In this document: positions 7,720 through 13,983 of the stretch, piece by piece
Layout of the letters: each line of letters opens with the position of its first letter
Numbering within the stretch: position 1 is the first letter of the stretch
NCBI GenBank assembly: GCA_027485535.1
Contig: JAIXQV010000267.1
Coordinates: forward strand, 1 to 13,991
From: Oxalobacteraceae bacterium
Lineage (GTDB): Bacteria > Pseudomonadota > Gammaproteobacteria > Burkholderiales > Burkholderiaceae_D
Direction of reading: 5' to 3'
Length of the DNA: 13,991 nt
Notes under the pieces: generated by a model
Database searches by the model: none
Told to the model about the DNA's origin: nothing
Seen by the model: the letters and a program-made list of their open reading frames with translations, nothing else
Made by a program: the position numbers and the translations under genes

Positions 7720-9087
7720 TCAGCCCTTTAAGGTCTGCTCGAGCACGTGCAGTTCATGATTGATTTCCGGGTTTTTGCTACGGTCTGCCGCAATCTTTCT
7801 CACGGCGTGCAGCACCGTGGTGTGATCCCGACCGCCAAACAGCTCACCGATCTCCGGCAAACTTTTTTGTGTGAGCTCCTTGGCGAGATACATCGCAATC
7901 TGGCGTGGCCGCGCGATATTGGCGGGACGCTTCTTGGAGTACATGTCGGCGACTTTGATATTGAAAAAGTCTGCCACGGTCTTCTGAATATTCTCCACAG
8001 AGATTTGGCGGTTTTGTACCGACAGCAAATCTTTCAGCGCTTCTTTAACAACGTCAATCGTGATCTCGCGCCCATGAAAGTGCGAGTAAGCAAGGATTTT
8101 ACGCAGCGCGCCTTCCAACTCGCGCACGTTTGAGCGCAAATGCTTGGCGACGAAAAAAGCGACGTCGTCATTCAGCTTGACGCCTTCCTGTTGGGCTTTC
8201 TTGAGCAAAATCGCCACCCGCATCTCGAGCTCCGGCGGCTCGACGGCAACCGTGAGGCCAGAGTCAAAGCGGGAAATCAACCGGTCATCCATACCGGTAA
8301 TCTCTTTGGGGTAGGTATCGCTGGTAATGATGATCTGCTTCTTGGCGGCGATCAGTGCCTCGAACGCGTAGAAAAATTCTTCCTGTGTGCGGCTCTTGCC
8401 GCCAAAGAATTGGATGTCGTCAATCAATAGCAAATCGAGCGAGTGGTAGTAGCGCTTGAAGTCATCAAAACCTTTGCGCTGGTAGGCCGTCACCACGTCG
8501 CGCACGTACTGCTCGGCATGGATGTAACGAATGCGGACATTCGGGTTGTCGGCGATCGCCTGATTGCCAATTGCATGAATCAAGTGAGTTTTGCCGAGAC
8601 CCACGCCGCCGTACAGGAAAAGCGGGTTGTACGAACTGCCCGGGTTACTCGCTACCTGGATTGCGGCGGCACGCGCCAATTGATTGGCCTTGCCGGTGAC
8701 GAAACTGTCGAAAGTCAGGGCAGGATTGATTTTGCTCTGATCGCGCAGGAGAACTTGGTCATCCACGACCTCGGGTGACTTGTTGACTTCCTTGGGCGCA
8801 CTCGCAATCGCCGGTGCGGCCACCGCCGGACGCTTGCTGGGCGCCATGCGGGGATCAAGCACAAACTGCACGTCCACAGGCAACTGCCAGAACTCGGCTG
8901 CAATCGTGGTGATGCGTGCCGCAAACTGAGTTTTCACCCAATCCAGCTTGAAGCGATTCGGGGCAGCGATACGTAGCCGACCTTCCTCGTAGTCCAGCGG
9001 CGCGAGCGGCTTGATCCAGGCGCTAAACTGCTGCGGTGTCAGCTCCTGCTGCAACCGTTGAGCGCAGGTCTGCCAGAATTCTTCCAT
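7720..9087 (-). CDS. dnaA: Chromosomal replication initiator DnaA
   Basis: The 455-residue initiator binds DnaA boxes, unwinds the origin and loads DnaB. Domain I covers about 1-78 (FWQTCAQRLQQEL...FSAWIKPL). A poorly conserved Ala/Pro/Lys-rich domain II spans about 80-120. The AAA+ domain III has Walker A GGVGLGKTH (160-168), Walker B LLLIDDIQFF (219-228) and sensor-type ITSD and DRLISRF segments. Domain IV ends with the DNA-binding signature GGRDHTTVLHAVRK (418-431). All catalytic and DNA-contact motifs are intact. The ATG at 9087 has only a weak GGA upstream, so translation may be held low. The gene heads a minus-strand run with dnaN and gyrB, divergent from rpmH. A perfect DnaA box overlaps its predicted promoter, which suggests self-repression. 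Confidence 0.99.
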   Translation of the reverse strand: MEEFWQTCAQRLQQELTPQQFSAWIKPLAPLDYEEGRLRIAAPNRFKLDWVKTQFAARITTIAAEFWQLPVDVQFVLDPRMAPSKRPAVAAPAIASAPKEVNKSPEVVDDQVLLRDQSKINPALTFDSFVTGKANQLARAAAIQVASNPGSSYNPLFLYGGVGLGKTHLIHAIGNQAIADNPNVRIRYIHAEQYVRDVVTAYQRKGFDDFKRYYHSLDLLLIDDIQFFGGKSRTQEEFFYAFEALIAAKKQIIITSDTYPKEITGMDDRLISRFDSGLTVAVEPPELEMRVAILLKKAQQEGVKLNDDVAFFVAKHLRSNVRELEGALRKILAYSHFHGREITIDVVKEALKDLLSVQNRQISVENIQKTVADFFNIKVADMYSKKRPANIARPRQIAMYLAKELTQKSLPEIGELFGGRDHTTVLHAVRKIAADRSKNPEINHELHVLEQTLKG

Positions 9088-9144
9088 TCAATGGTCCAAA
9101 CAGAAGCGGCAGCGTGGTGCGCTTCGGGTGTCGGTTAGTCGGAG

Positions 9145-9190
9145 GTTTCAGCCGATCGGCGGGAACTCCCCCGCGCTAGCTGAATCAACC
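9145..9190 (-). promoter_or_regulatory. Folded 5' leader of dnaA (nested inverted repeats)
   Basis: GGTTTCAGC (9145-9153) pairs with GCTGAATCAACC (9179-9190) with a two-base bulge. Inside it, GCGGG (9159-9163) pairs with CCCGC (9170-9174) around a 6-base loop. GCCGATCGGC (9151-9160) is itself a perfect 10-base palindrome, an alternative fold. No T-run follows, so this is not an obvious terminator. It could affect stability or translation of the dnaA mRNA. Confidence 0.4.
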
Positions 9191-9193
9191 GAC

Positions 9194-9222
9194 ATTTTAC
9201 CGCCGCCAGCGCTAGTTATCCA
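9194..9222 (-). promoter_or_regulatory. Predicted dnaA promoter
   Basis: Read on the minus strand, TGGATA (9217-9222, four of six to the -35 consensus) is followed after exactly 17 bases by TAAAAT (9194-9199, five of six to the -10). The predicted start, near 9187, gives a leader of about 100 bases. The -35 lies within the DnaA box, so DnaA binding would compete with RNA polymerase. Confidence 0.55.
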
Positions 9223-9224
9223 CA
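9216..9224 (+). promoter_or_regulatory. DnaA box, perfect consensus
   Basis: TTATCCACA is an exact copy of the high-affinity DnaA box. It is the only close match I found in the dnaA-rpmH gap. It covers the predicted -35 of dnaA, pointing to autoregulation, and it may also contribute to an origin. Confidence 0.8.
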
Positions 9225-9303
9225 GGCTGATGAGTGATTTCGTCGGCCTGGCGGGCCGGCTAGCCACCGTCCGCGGGTGCATTTAAGAGGGTCTGTTAAG
9301 TGA

Positions 9304-9333
9304 TTGACAGATATACATATTCTGGTGTCTAAT
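9304..9333 (+). promoter_or_regulatory. Predicted strong sigma70-type promoter for rpmH
   Basis: TTGACA (9304-9309) is a perfect -35. After 18 bases comes TCTAAT (9328-9333), five of six to the -10 consensus. The predicted start, near 9340, leaves about 115 bases of leader before the rpmH ATG. A strong promoter is expected for a ribosomal protein gene. Confidence 0.7.
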
Positions 9334-9408
9334 CCAAGGTTCTGCGCAATGCGCTGAGGCCAAAACGCAACTGGCTCTGCCTGCAGGGCTCTTTTTATAG
9401 GTCCAGCG

Positions 9409-9426
9409 TCGGGTTAGCCCGATTTT
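9409..9426 (+). promoter_or_regulatory. Small hairpin plus T4 in the rpmH leader
   Basis: TCGGG (9409-9413) and CCCGA (9418-9422) form a 5-bp stem with a TTAG loop, directly followed by TTTT (9423-9426), 28 bases before the rpmH start. It is too short to be an efficient terminator on its own. It might be a weak attenuator or simply a leader structure. Confidence 0.3.
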
Positions 9427-9454
9427 CCGCACCAAACAACTTCGCGAGACTTCG

Positions 9455-9589
9455 ATGAAACGTACTTTTCAACCTTCTGTCGTTCGCCGCAAGCGCACTC
9501 ATGGCTTCCGCGCACGCATGGCCACGCGTTCCGGCCGTGCTGTTTTGAATGCGCGTCGCGCCAAAGGTCGCAAGCGCCTCGCCGTCTAA
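9455..9589 (+). CDS. rpmH: 50S ribosomal protein L34
   Basis: A 44-codon frame starts MKRTFQPSVVRRKRTHGF and continues RARMATRSGRAVLNARRAKG to RKRLAV, the nearly invariant bacterial L34 sequence at its usual 44-46 residues. L34 is a very basic protein buried in 23S rRNA, helping to assemble the large subunit. The gene is the first of the rpmH-rnpA-yidD-yidC run and diverges from dnaA, the standard order. It has no clear ribosome-binding site (only a GAG seven bases before the ATG), which is odd for a highly expressed gene. A strong promoter lies at 9304-9333. A terminator-like hairpin 76 bases after its stop, inside rnpA, may let rpmH be made in excess of rnpA. Confidence 0.98.
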   Translation: MKRTFQPSVVRRKRTHGFRARMATRSGRAVLNARRAKGRKRLAV

Positions 9590-9620
9590 CCCGGCAGCGC
9601 GACTCGACCTGCGTCGTCGC

Positions 9621-9998
9621 ATGTCCGGTTCTCCGGAAGGCTACGGCAGGCATCAACGCATCATAAAAACGGATGATTTCTCATCCGTTTTTCGTTTGCG
9701 GCCCGTGCATCGAACTGAACATTTCGTGCTTTATCTCCGCCCCAACTCCATCGGACAGGCTCGCCTCGGCGTCGTGGTGGCCAAGCGGCTTGCGCCGCGC
9801 GCCGTAACGCGCAATCTAATCAAGCGGCTCGCGCGCGAGGTTTTCCGCAAGGCCTCGCTTGGGGCGTTCGACTGCATCGTGCGGCTAAACCAGGCACCGG
9901 TGCGTCAGCAGTCATCCGCGGCTACGCGCACTTTGCGGGTGATGTTAGGGGCCGAATTGCAGGATTTATTGATGCGAAAAGCGGCACCATCACCATGA
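9621..9998 (+). CDS. rnpA: Ribonuclease P protein component (C5)
   Basis: The 125-residue basic protein binds the catalytic M1 RNA and helps it recognise pre-tRNA leaders. It carries the family signature RNLIKRLAREVFR (64-76) after the KTDDFSSVFRLR segment (16-27), which I recall as typical of betaproteobacteria. I chose the ATG at 9621, which gives a normal length and begins 31 bases after rpmH. The same frame is open back to an ATG at 9549, inside rpmH; that form would have 149 residues and a 41-base overlap. Neither start has a good ribosome site. The C-terminus overlaps yidD by four bases (ATGA), suggesting translational coupling. A perfect inverted repeat at 9665-9692 lies inside the coding region and may limit transcription. 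Confidence 0.93.
   Translation: MSGSPEGYGRHQRIIKTDDFSSVFRLRPVHRTEHFVLYLRPNSIGQARLGVVVAKRLAPRAVTRNLIKRLAREVFRKASLGAFDCIVRLNQAPVRQQSSAATRTLRVMLGAELQDLLMRKAAPSP
9665..9692 (+). terminator. Terminator-like hairpin inside rnpA
   Basis: AAAAACGGATGA (9665-9676) and TCATCCGTTTTT (9681-9692) are a perfect 12-base inverted repeat around a TTTC loop. The core is a 7-bp CGGATGA stem, and the 3' arm ends in five T after the G. The form is that of an intrinsic terminator, although it encodes the conserved IKTDDFSSVF stretch of RnpA. It could act as a partial terminator separating abundant rpmH mRNA from rare rnpA-yidD-yidC mRNA. Confidence 0.55.
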
Positions 9999-10258
9999 AA
10001 TCGGTATTGCTCGCGCTTTTACGGGCCTACAAGCTCTGCATTAGCCCTTTTCTCGGGCAAAATTGCCGCTTTTTCCCCAGCTGCTCGGATTACGCGCGCG
10101 AGGCCATTGCCGTGCACGGTCCGATGAAAGGCAGCTTGCTGGCTGGGCGCCGACTATGTAAATGCCACCCATGGCACGGTGGTGGCTTCGACCCTGTGCC
10201 ACCCGTCGCCACTATTTGTACCGAATCGCGCTCCGCTTCCTCGCAAGCGCATCACTGA
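9995..10258 (+). CDS. yidD: Membrane protein insertion efficiency factor YidD
   Basis: The 87-residue protein has the compact YidD core: a short amphipathic or hydrophobic N-terminus (MKSVLLALLRAYKLCISPFLG), then CRFFPSCSDYAREAI (24-38), and finally HPWHGGGFDPVP (58-69). YidD proteins are peripheral inner-membrane proteins that improve YidC/Sec-dependent insertion; the chemical role of the conserved cysteines is not settled. It overlaps the rnpA stop (ATGA) and lies 24 bases before yidC, so the three genes are very likely co-expressed. After DPVP comes a short Ser/Ala/His tail of low conservation. Assignment is firm from motifs and position. Confidence 0.95.
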   Translation: MKSVLLALLRAYKLCISPFLGQNCRFFPSCSDYAREAIAVHGPMKGSLLAGRRLCKCHPWHGGGFDPVPPVATICTESRSASSQAHH

Positions 10259-10282
10259 ATCGCTTTCATCTCCGATAAATCA

Positions 10283-11971
10283 ATGGATATCAAACGTACT
10301 GTTCTGCTAGTGGTCTTTTCACTGTCGCTGCTGATGCTGTGGGAAAACTGGAATCGCTACAGCAACCCGCCGCCGCCGCCATCTGCTGATAGCGCGGCTC
10401 AGTCCTCGGCTGCTGCCCCCGCAGCGAGCAAAGATTTGTCGGTGCCGCAGCAAAGCGCCGCAGCGCCGGCGGCCCCAGCCACCAGCGGTGATCTGCCCGC
10501 GAATGCCCCTTCAGCGGCTACCGGCGAGACTGTCGTGCTCACCACCGACTTGTTGAAAGTGGAGATCAACACGCTGGGCGGCGACATCACCCGCGTCGAG
10601 CTACTCAAGCACCACGACAGCATGGAAACCGGTAACCCGGTCGTGCTACTGCAGAAAACAGCCACCCGCACTTATGTGGCACAAAGTGGTTTGATCGGTG
10701 GCGACTTTCCCAACCATCGCTCGACCTTTGTCGCGCGCGATGGCGTTCGCTCGTTGAACACCGGCGACACAGTACAGCTGGTGCTGGACGGCGAACAAGG
10801 CGGCGTGAAAGTCACCAAAACCTACACCATGAAACGCGGTGAGTACGACATCGGCATCAAGCACGATATCGAGAACCGCAGCGCCGCAGCGATTGCACCT
10901 TCGATCTACGCGCAGCTGGTTCGCGATGACAGCAAGCTCGGTGGTGATTCTTATTTTTACAGCACCTTCACCGGCCCTGCGATTTACACCGACACAGACA
11001 AATACCGCAAAGTCGCTTTTGAAGACATCGAAAAAGGCAAGAACCCAGTAGCTGCGCGGACGCCTGACGGTTGGGTCGCCATGGTGCAGCATTACTTTGT
11101 TGCTGCGTTCTCGCCCTTGTCCAAAGGTGAAAATGAGCTATTCACACGGAAAATCGGTCCGCGTCTGTATGCCGTTGGCGCCATCATGCCGCTGGGCGCG
11201 CTAGCTGCTAGCAGCAGCATGTCGCACGAAGGGAAGTTCTACGCCGGTCCGCAAGAGTCTCTGATGTTGGAGAAATTCGCTACCGACTTCGACTTGGTTA
11301 AAGACTACGGCTGGTTGACGCTAATCGCCAAGCCCATCTTTTGGCTAATGACTCAACTGCACGTCCTGCTCGGCAACTGGGGCTGGACCATCATCTTCCT
11401 GACAATTCTGATTAAGCTCGCCTTCTTTCCGCTATCAGCGGCCAGCTACCGCAGCATGGCAAAGATGAAGCTGGTGACGCCCAAGATGACGGCGATTCGC
11501 GAGCGCCACAAAGGTGACCCGCAGAAAATGAATGCGGCCATGATGGAGTTGTACAAGACCGAGAAAATCAACCCGCTGGGCGGTTGCTTGCCGATCGTGG
11601 TGCAAATTCCCGTCTTCATTGCGCTGTACTGGGTACTGCTGGCAAGCGTGGAAATGCGCCATGCCCCATGGCTGGGCTGGATTCATGATTTGTCCGCACC
11701 GGATACGCTGTTCGGCACGCTGCCGGGATTAGATATGCCGATCGGTCTGCTGCCCATCATCATGGCGGTGTCAATGTATGTGCAAACCAAGTTGAATCCA
11801 ACACCGCCAGATCCGGTACAAGCGAAGGTCATGATGATCATGCCGCTGGTGTTCTCGTTCATGTTTTTCTACTTCCCTTCCGGCCTCGTGCTGTACTGGG
11901 TGATCAACAACATCTTGTCGATCGCTCAGCAGTGGGTAATTACCAAGCAGTCAGAGGCGGGCAAAGCGTAG
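10283..11971 (+). CDS. yidC: Membrane protein insertase YidC (Oxa1 family)
   Basis: The 562-residue protein is of the long gram-negative type. It has an N-terminal membrane segment (about 6-20), then a Pro/Ala/Ser-rich linker (about 33-80) with repeated AAPAA-like units. The large periplasmic beta-domain runs to about 340, and five C-terminal membrane segments from about 343 form the insertase core. Signature stretches are YRSMAKMK, KINPLGGCLP (428-437), WIHDLSAPD and FPSGLVLYWVINN. The groove position that is Arg366 in E. coli is Lys378 here (TILIKLAFFPL); a positive charge is kept, and I recall Lys as usual in betaproteobacteria. YidC inserts small membrane proteins alone and others with SecYEG. 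No clear ribosome site precedes the ATG. The gene ends the rpmH run and is followed 23 bases later by a strong terminator. Confidence 0.98.
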   Translation: MDIKRTVLLVVFSLSLLMLWENWNRYSNPPPPPSADSAAQSSAAAPAASKDLSVPQQSAAAPAAPATSGDLPANAPSAATGETVVLTTDLLKVEINTLGGDITRVELLKHHDSMETGNPVVLLQKTATRTYVAQSGLIGGDFPNHRSTFVARDGVRSLNTGDTVQLVLDGEQGGVKVTKTYTMKRGEYDIGIKHDIENRSAAAIAPSIYAQLVRDDSKLGGDSYFYSTFTGPAIYTDTDKYRKVAFEDIEKGKNPVAARTPDGWVAMVQHYFVAAFSPLSKGENELFTRKIGPRLYAVGAIMPLGALAASSSMSHEGKFYAGPQESLMLEKFATDFDLVKDYGWLTLIAKPIFWLMTQLHVLLGNWGWTIIFLTILIKLAFFPLSAASYRSMAKMKLVTPKMTAIRERHKGDPQKMNAAMMELYKTEKINPLGGCLPIVVQIPVFIALYWVLLASVEMRHAPWLGWIHDLSAPDTLFGTLPGLDMPIGLLPIIMAVSMYVQTKLNPTPPDPVQAKVMMIMPLVFSFMFFYFPSGLVLYWVINNILSIAQQWVITKQSEAGKA

Positions 11972-11994
11972 CGCTTCATTCTCTGCCGCCTTAG

Positions 11995-12028
11995 AAAAAG
12001 TCCGCAGCATTACCGTGCGGACTTTTTT
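11995..12028 (+). terminator. Intrinsic terminator after yidC
   Basis: AAAAAGTCCGCA (11995-12006) and TGCGGACTTTTT (12016-12027) are perfect 12-base arms around a 9-base loop, ending in a run of six T (12023-12028). It lies 23 bases after the yidC stop and only 20 bases before the mnmE start. The A-rich left arm would allow function in the other direction too. Confidence 0.9.
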
Positions 12029-12036
12029 ATTGCGAC

Positions 12037-12042
12037 TAGAAT
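12037..12042 (+). promoter_or_regulatory. Possible -10 element for a leaderless mnmE transcript
   Basis: TAGAAT matches the -10 consensus at five of six positions and ends seven bases before the mnmE ATG, so a normal start would fall on or next to the A of ATG. No good -35 is found 16-18 bases upstream, where the terminator arm lies. This is a tentative call. Confidence 0.3.
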
Positions 12043-12048
12043 CTGTAC

Positions 12049-13434
12049 ATGTTTCCTGATTCTTCTCCAATCGCTGCTATCGCCACCGCGCCGGGTCACG
12101 GTGGGATTGGTGTCGTACGCGTTTCCGGCCGTGGCTTGATGGGTCTGGCGCAAACGATCTGTGGGCTGCAATCCGACACGCTGCAAGCACGCCAGGCAAA
12201 GTACGTCAGTTTTTTGGCGGCCGATGGCAGCACGATAGATCGTGGCCTAGTGCTGTGGTTTGCTGCGCCACATTCGTATACGGGTGAAGAGGTGCTCGAG
12301 CTACAAGGCCACGGCGGACCGGTGGTATTGCATATGCTGCTGAGTCGCTGTTTGGAAGCTGGTCTCGACATGGGCTTACGCTTGGCGCAACCGGGCGAGT
12401 TTACCTATCGCGCATTTCAGAACGACAAACTAGACCTCGCACAGGCTGAAGCAGTCGCTGATCTGATTGATGCCTCAACAGAAGCAGCCGCGCGGCTGGC
12501 GACGCAATCACTGTCTGGTGCTTTTTCAAAAGTCATTTCTGAGTTGGTGGATCGTGTCACCCACCTGCGCATGTTGGTCGAGGCCACGCTCGATTTTCCT
12601 GAAGAAGAAATCGAGTTCTTGGAGGCTTCGAATGCGCGCGGGCAGCTACAAACCATTCGTGACACGCTCGAGACCGTGCTGACCCAAGCGGGGCAAGGCG
12701 CCTTGTTGCGCAATGGCCTGAAGGTGGTACTAGCTGGGCTGCCGAATGTAGGTAAAAGCTCCTTGCTGAATGCACTGGCAGGTGCCGATGTGGCGATCGT
12801 CACGGCAATAGCGGGCACCACACGTGATCGCGTCACGGAAACGATTCAGATCGAGGGCATTCCGATTCATGTCATCGACACCGCTGGGATCCGCGATGAT
12901 CAAGAGGCCAGCGACGAGGTCGAGCGAATCGGCATCGCGCGCACCTGGGCTGCTGTTGAAGAGGCCGATGTGGTGCTTCATATCTTAGACGCGAGCCGCG
13001 GGCCGACCCGCGCTGATGAGGCACTGGTCGAACGCCTACCCGCGCGCCTGCCCTTGCTGCGCATCTGGAACAAGATCGATATTTCCGGGCATCGGGCGTC
13101 GCTGGAAGAGCAGGGCGATACCACCCACCTGTATGTGTCCGCGGCTACGGGAGGTGGTCTGGACTTGTTGAGGTCAGCTTTGCTTCAAGTAGCGGGGTGG
13201 CAGCAAACGGGAGAGTCGATTTATCTCGCACGCGAGCGACATTTGCTCGCACTACGTCAAGCGCAGGAACATTTGACTATCGCCGCTCAGCAGGCCAGCA
13301 GAGGTGATGGGGCACTTGATTTGTTCGCCGAAGAGTTGCGACTTGCGCAAGAACAGTTAGGTAGTATCACCGGTGCGTTTACGTCAGATGATTTGTTGGG
13401 CGCGATTTTTAGTCGTTTTTGTATCGGCAAGTAA
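12049..13434 (+). CDS. mnmE: tRNA modification GTPase MnmE
   Basis: The 461-residue protein works with MnmG to build the (carboxymethyl)aminomethyl group at U34 of tRNAs that read split codon boxes. The N-terminal folate-binding domain (about 1-120) includes IAAIATAPGHGGIGVVRVSG and GEFTYRAFQNDKLDL. A helical domain surrounds the G domain, which shows G1 GLPNVGKSS (230-238), G2 GTTRD (256-260), G3 DTAG (277-280) and G4 NKID (341-344). The C-terminus ends FCIGK with the catalytic-motif Cys458, as in the CxGK signature. Everything needed is intact and the length is typical. No ribosome site precedes the ATG, and a terminator ends 20 bases upstream, so expression must come from read-through or from a promoter at the terminator. 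It converges on an asparaginase-like gene 15 bases away; mnmG is not next to it here. Confidence 0.98.
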   Translation: MFPDSSPIAAIATAPGHGGIGVVRVSGRGLMGLAQTICGLQSDTLQARQAKYVSFLAADGSTIDRGLVLWFAAPHSYTGEEVLELQGHGGPVVLHMLLSRCLEAGLDMGLRLAQPGEFTYRAFQNDKLDLAQAEAVADLIDASTEAAARLATQSLSGAFSKVISELVDRVTHLRMLVEATLDFPEEEIEFLEASNARGQLQTIRDTLETVLTQAGQGALLRNGLKVVLAGLPNVGKSSLLNALAGADVAIVTAIAGTTRDRVTETIQIEGIPIHVIDTAGIRDDQEASDEVERIGIARTWAAVEEADVVLHILDASRGPTRADEALVERLPARLPLLRIWNKIDISGHRASLEEQGDTTHLYVSAATGGGLDLLRSALLQVAGWQQTGESIYLARERHLLALRQAQEHLTIAAQQASRGDGALDLFAEELRLAQEQLGSITGAFTSDDLLGAIFSRFCIGK

Positions 13435-13449
13435 TCACGCCTAGATCCG

Positions 13450-13938
13450 CTAGTCCGCGCTCTCGAAGATACCGTCGGTTTTATTCTTGCGCACCTTATC
13501 CCAAGAAAAAACACGCCCATTCATCGCTACCAACACGCCTGGCGCGTTTAACTGAGCAACCGCCACGGCAAAGCCCAAATTGAACAGCGCGTCGGACGAT
13601 GCCACTCGGTACGGCACCATGGCGCCTGTCAGTACGATGGTTTTTTGTAAGCCGGCTTCCCCTAGCACCCGCGCGGTTTCGCGCATGGTGTCAGTGCCGT
13701 GGATAATCACGATTTTTTGCTCAGCGCTGCGCTCACATGCTGACAGTATTTGAGCCCGATGGGTGTCATTCATGTCGAGCGAGTCGATGGCCATCAGCGG
13801 CTCGAAGGTGGTCGGGTCGGTGAGTCGCGCGCGTTCTAGCGCCTCGGGTAATACACTGTCGACGAAAATAAGCTGGCCCGTAATCGGGTCATAGCACTTG
13901 TCAAAGGTGCCGCCGGTGGCAATGATGCGAAGGGTCAT
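13450..13938 (-). CDS. Half-length asparaginase-family protein (N-terminal catalytic domain only)
   Basis: The 162-residue protein has the motifs of the N-terminal domain of bacterial L-asparaginases: TGGTFD (8-13, first catalytic Thr11), IDSLDM with Ser53, HGTDTM (80-85, Thr82 and Asp83) and the Lys99-containing segment before LTGAM (103-107). L-asparaginases of this fold hydrolyse asparagine to aspartate and ammonia. Classical enzymes are about 330 residues and have a second domain that helps complete the active site; here that half is absent. The stop lies 15 bases from the mnmE stop, so no remnant of the second domain fits downstream. I recall a family of about 160-residue stand-alone proteins of this kind in proteobacteria, so this is probably intact rather than broken. 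Its activity is uncertain. The start ATG at 13938 has only a weak GAG upstream. Confidence 0.8.
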   Translation of the reverse strand: MTLRIIATGGTFDKCYDPITGQLIFVDSVLPEALERARLTDPTTFEPLMAIDSLDMNDTHRAQILSACERSAEQKIVIIHGTDTMRETARVLGEAGLQKTIVLTGAMVPYRVASSDALFNLGFAVAVAQLNAPGVLVAMNGRVFSWDKVRKNKTDGIFESAD

Positions 13939-13966
13939 GGTGGTATCTCAGGTAAACCCGACCATG

Positions 13967-13983
13967 AAAAAAAAAAAAAAAAA
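13967..13983. repeat. 17-base A homopolymer at the window edge
   Basis: Seventeen consecutive A lie between ACCATG and GGAGTGGC, 29 bases upstream of the asparaginase-like start. On the minus strand it reads GCCACTCC followed by T17, the form of the 3' arm and T-run of an intrinsic terminator whose other arm would be outside the window. It could also be an unstable tract or an assembly artefact. Confidence 0.85.

Larger units (their letters stand above)
9088..9454. other. Divergent dnaA-rpmH control region (possible but unproven origin region)
   Basis: These 367 bases contain no gene that I can support. They hold the predicted dnaA promoter and folded leader (9088-9222), one perfect DnaA box (9216-9224), a GC-rich patch with palindromes such as GGCTAGCC (9258-9265), the rpmH promoter (9304-9333) and a roughly 115-base rpmH leader. 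Many proteobacterial origins lie next to dnaA. Here I found no second close match to TTATNCACA on either strand and no long AT-rich unwinding element, so assignment as oriC is weak. Confidence 0.5.

Noticed and set aside
9395..9656. Minus-strand open frames of 75 and 80 residues across rpmH and the start of rnpA
   Set aside because: They are antisense to two certain genes, show no recognisable family, and are Arg/Ala-rich as expected from shadow reading.
10375..10520. Ala/Pro/Ser-rich repetitive stretch in yidC as a coding repeat or insertion
   Set aside because: Such low-complexity linkers after the first membrane segment are normal in gram-negative YidC; the reading frame is continuous.
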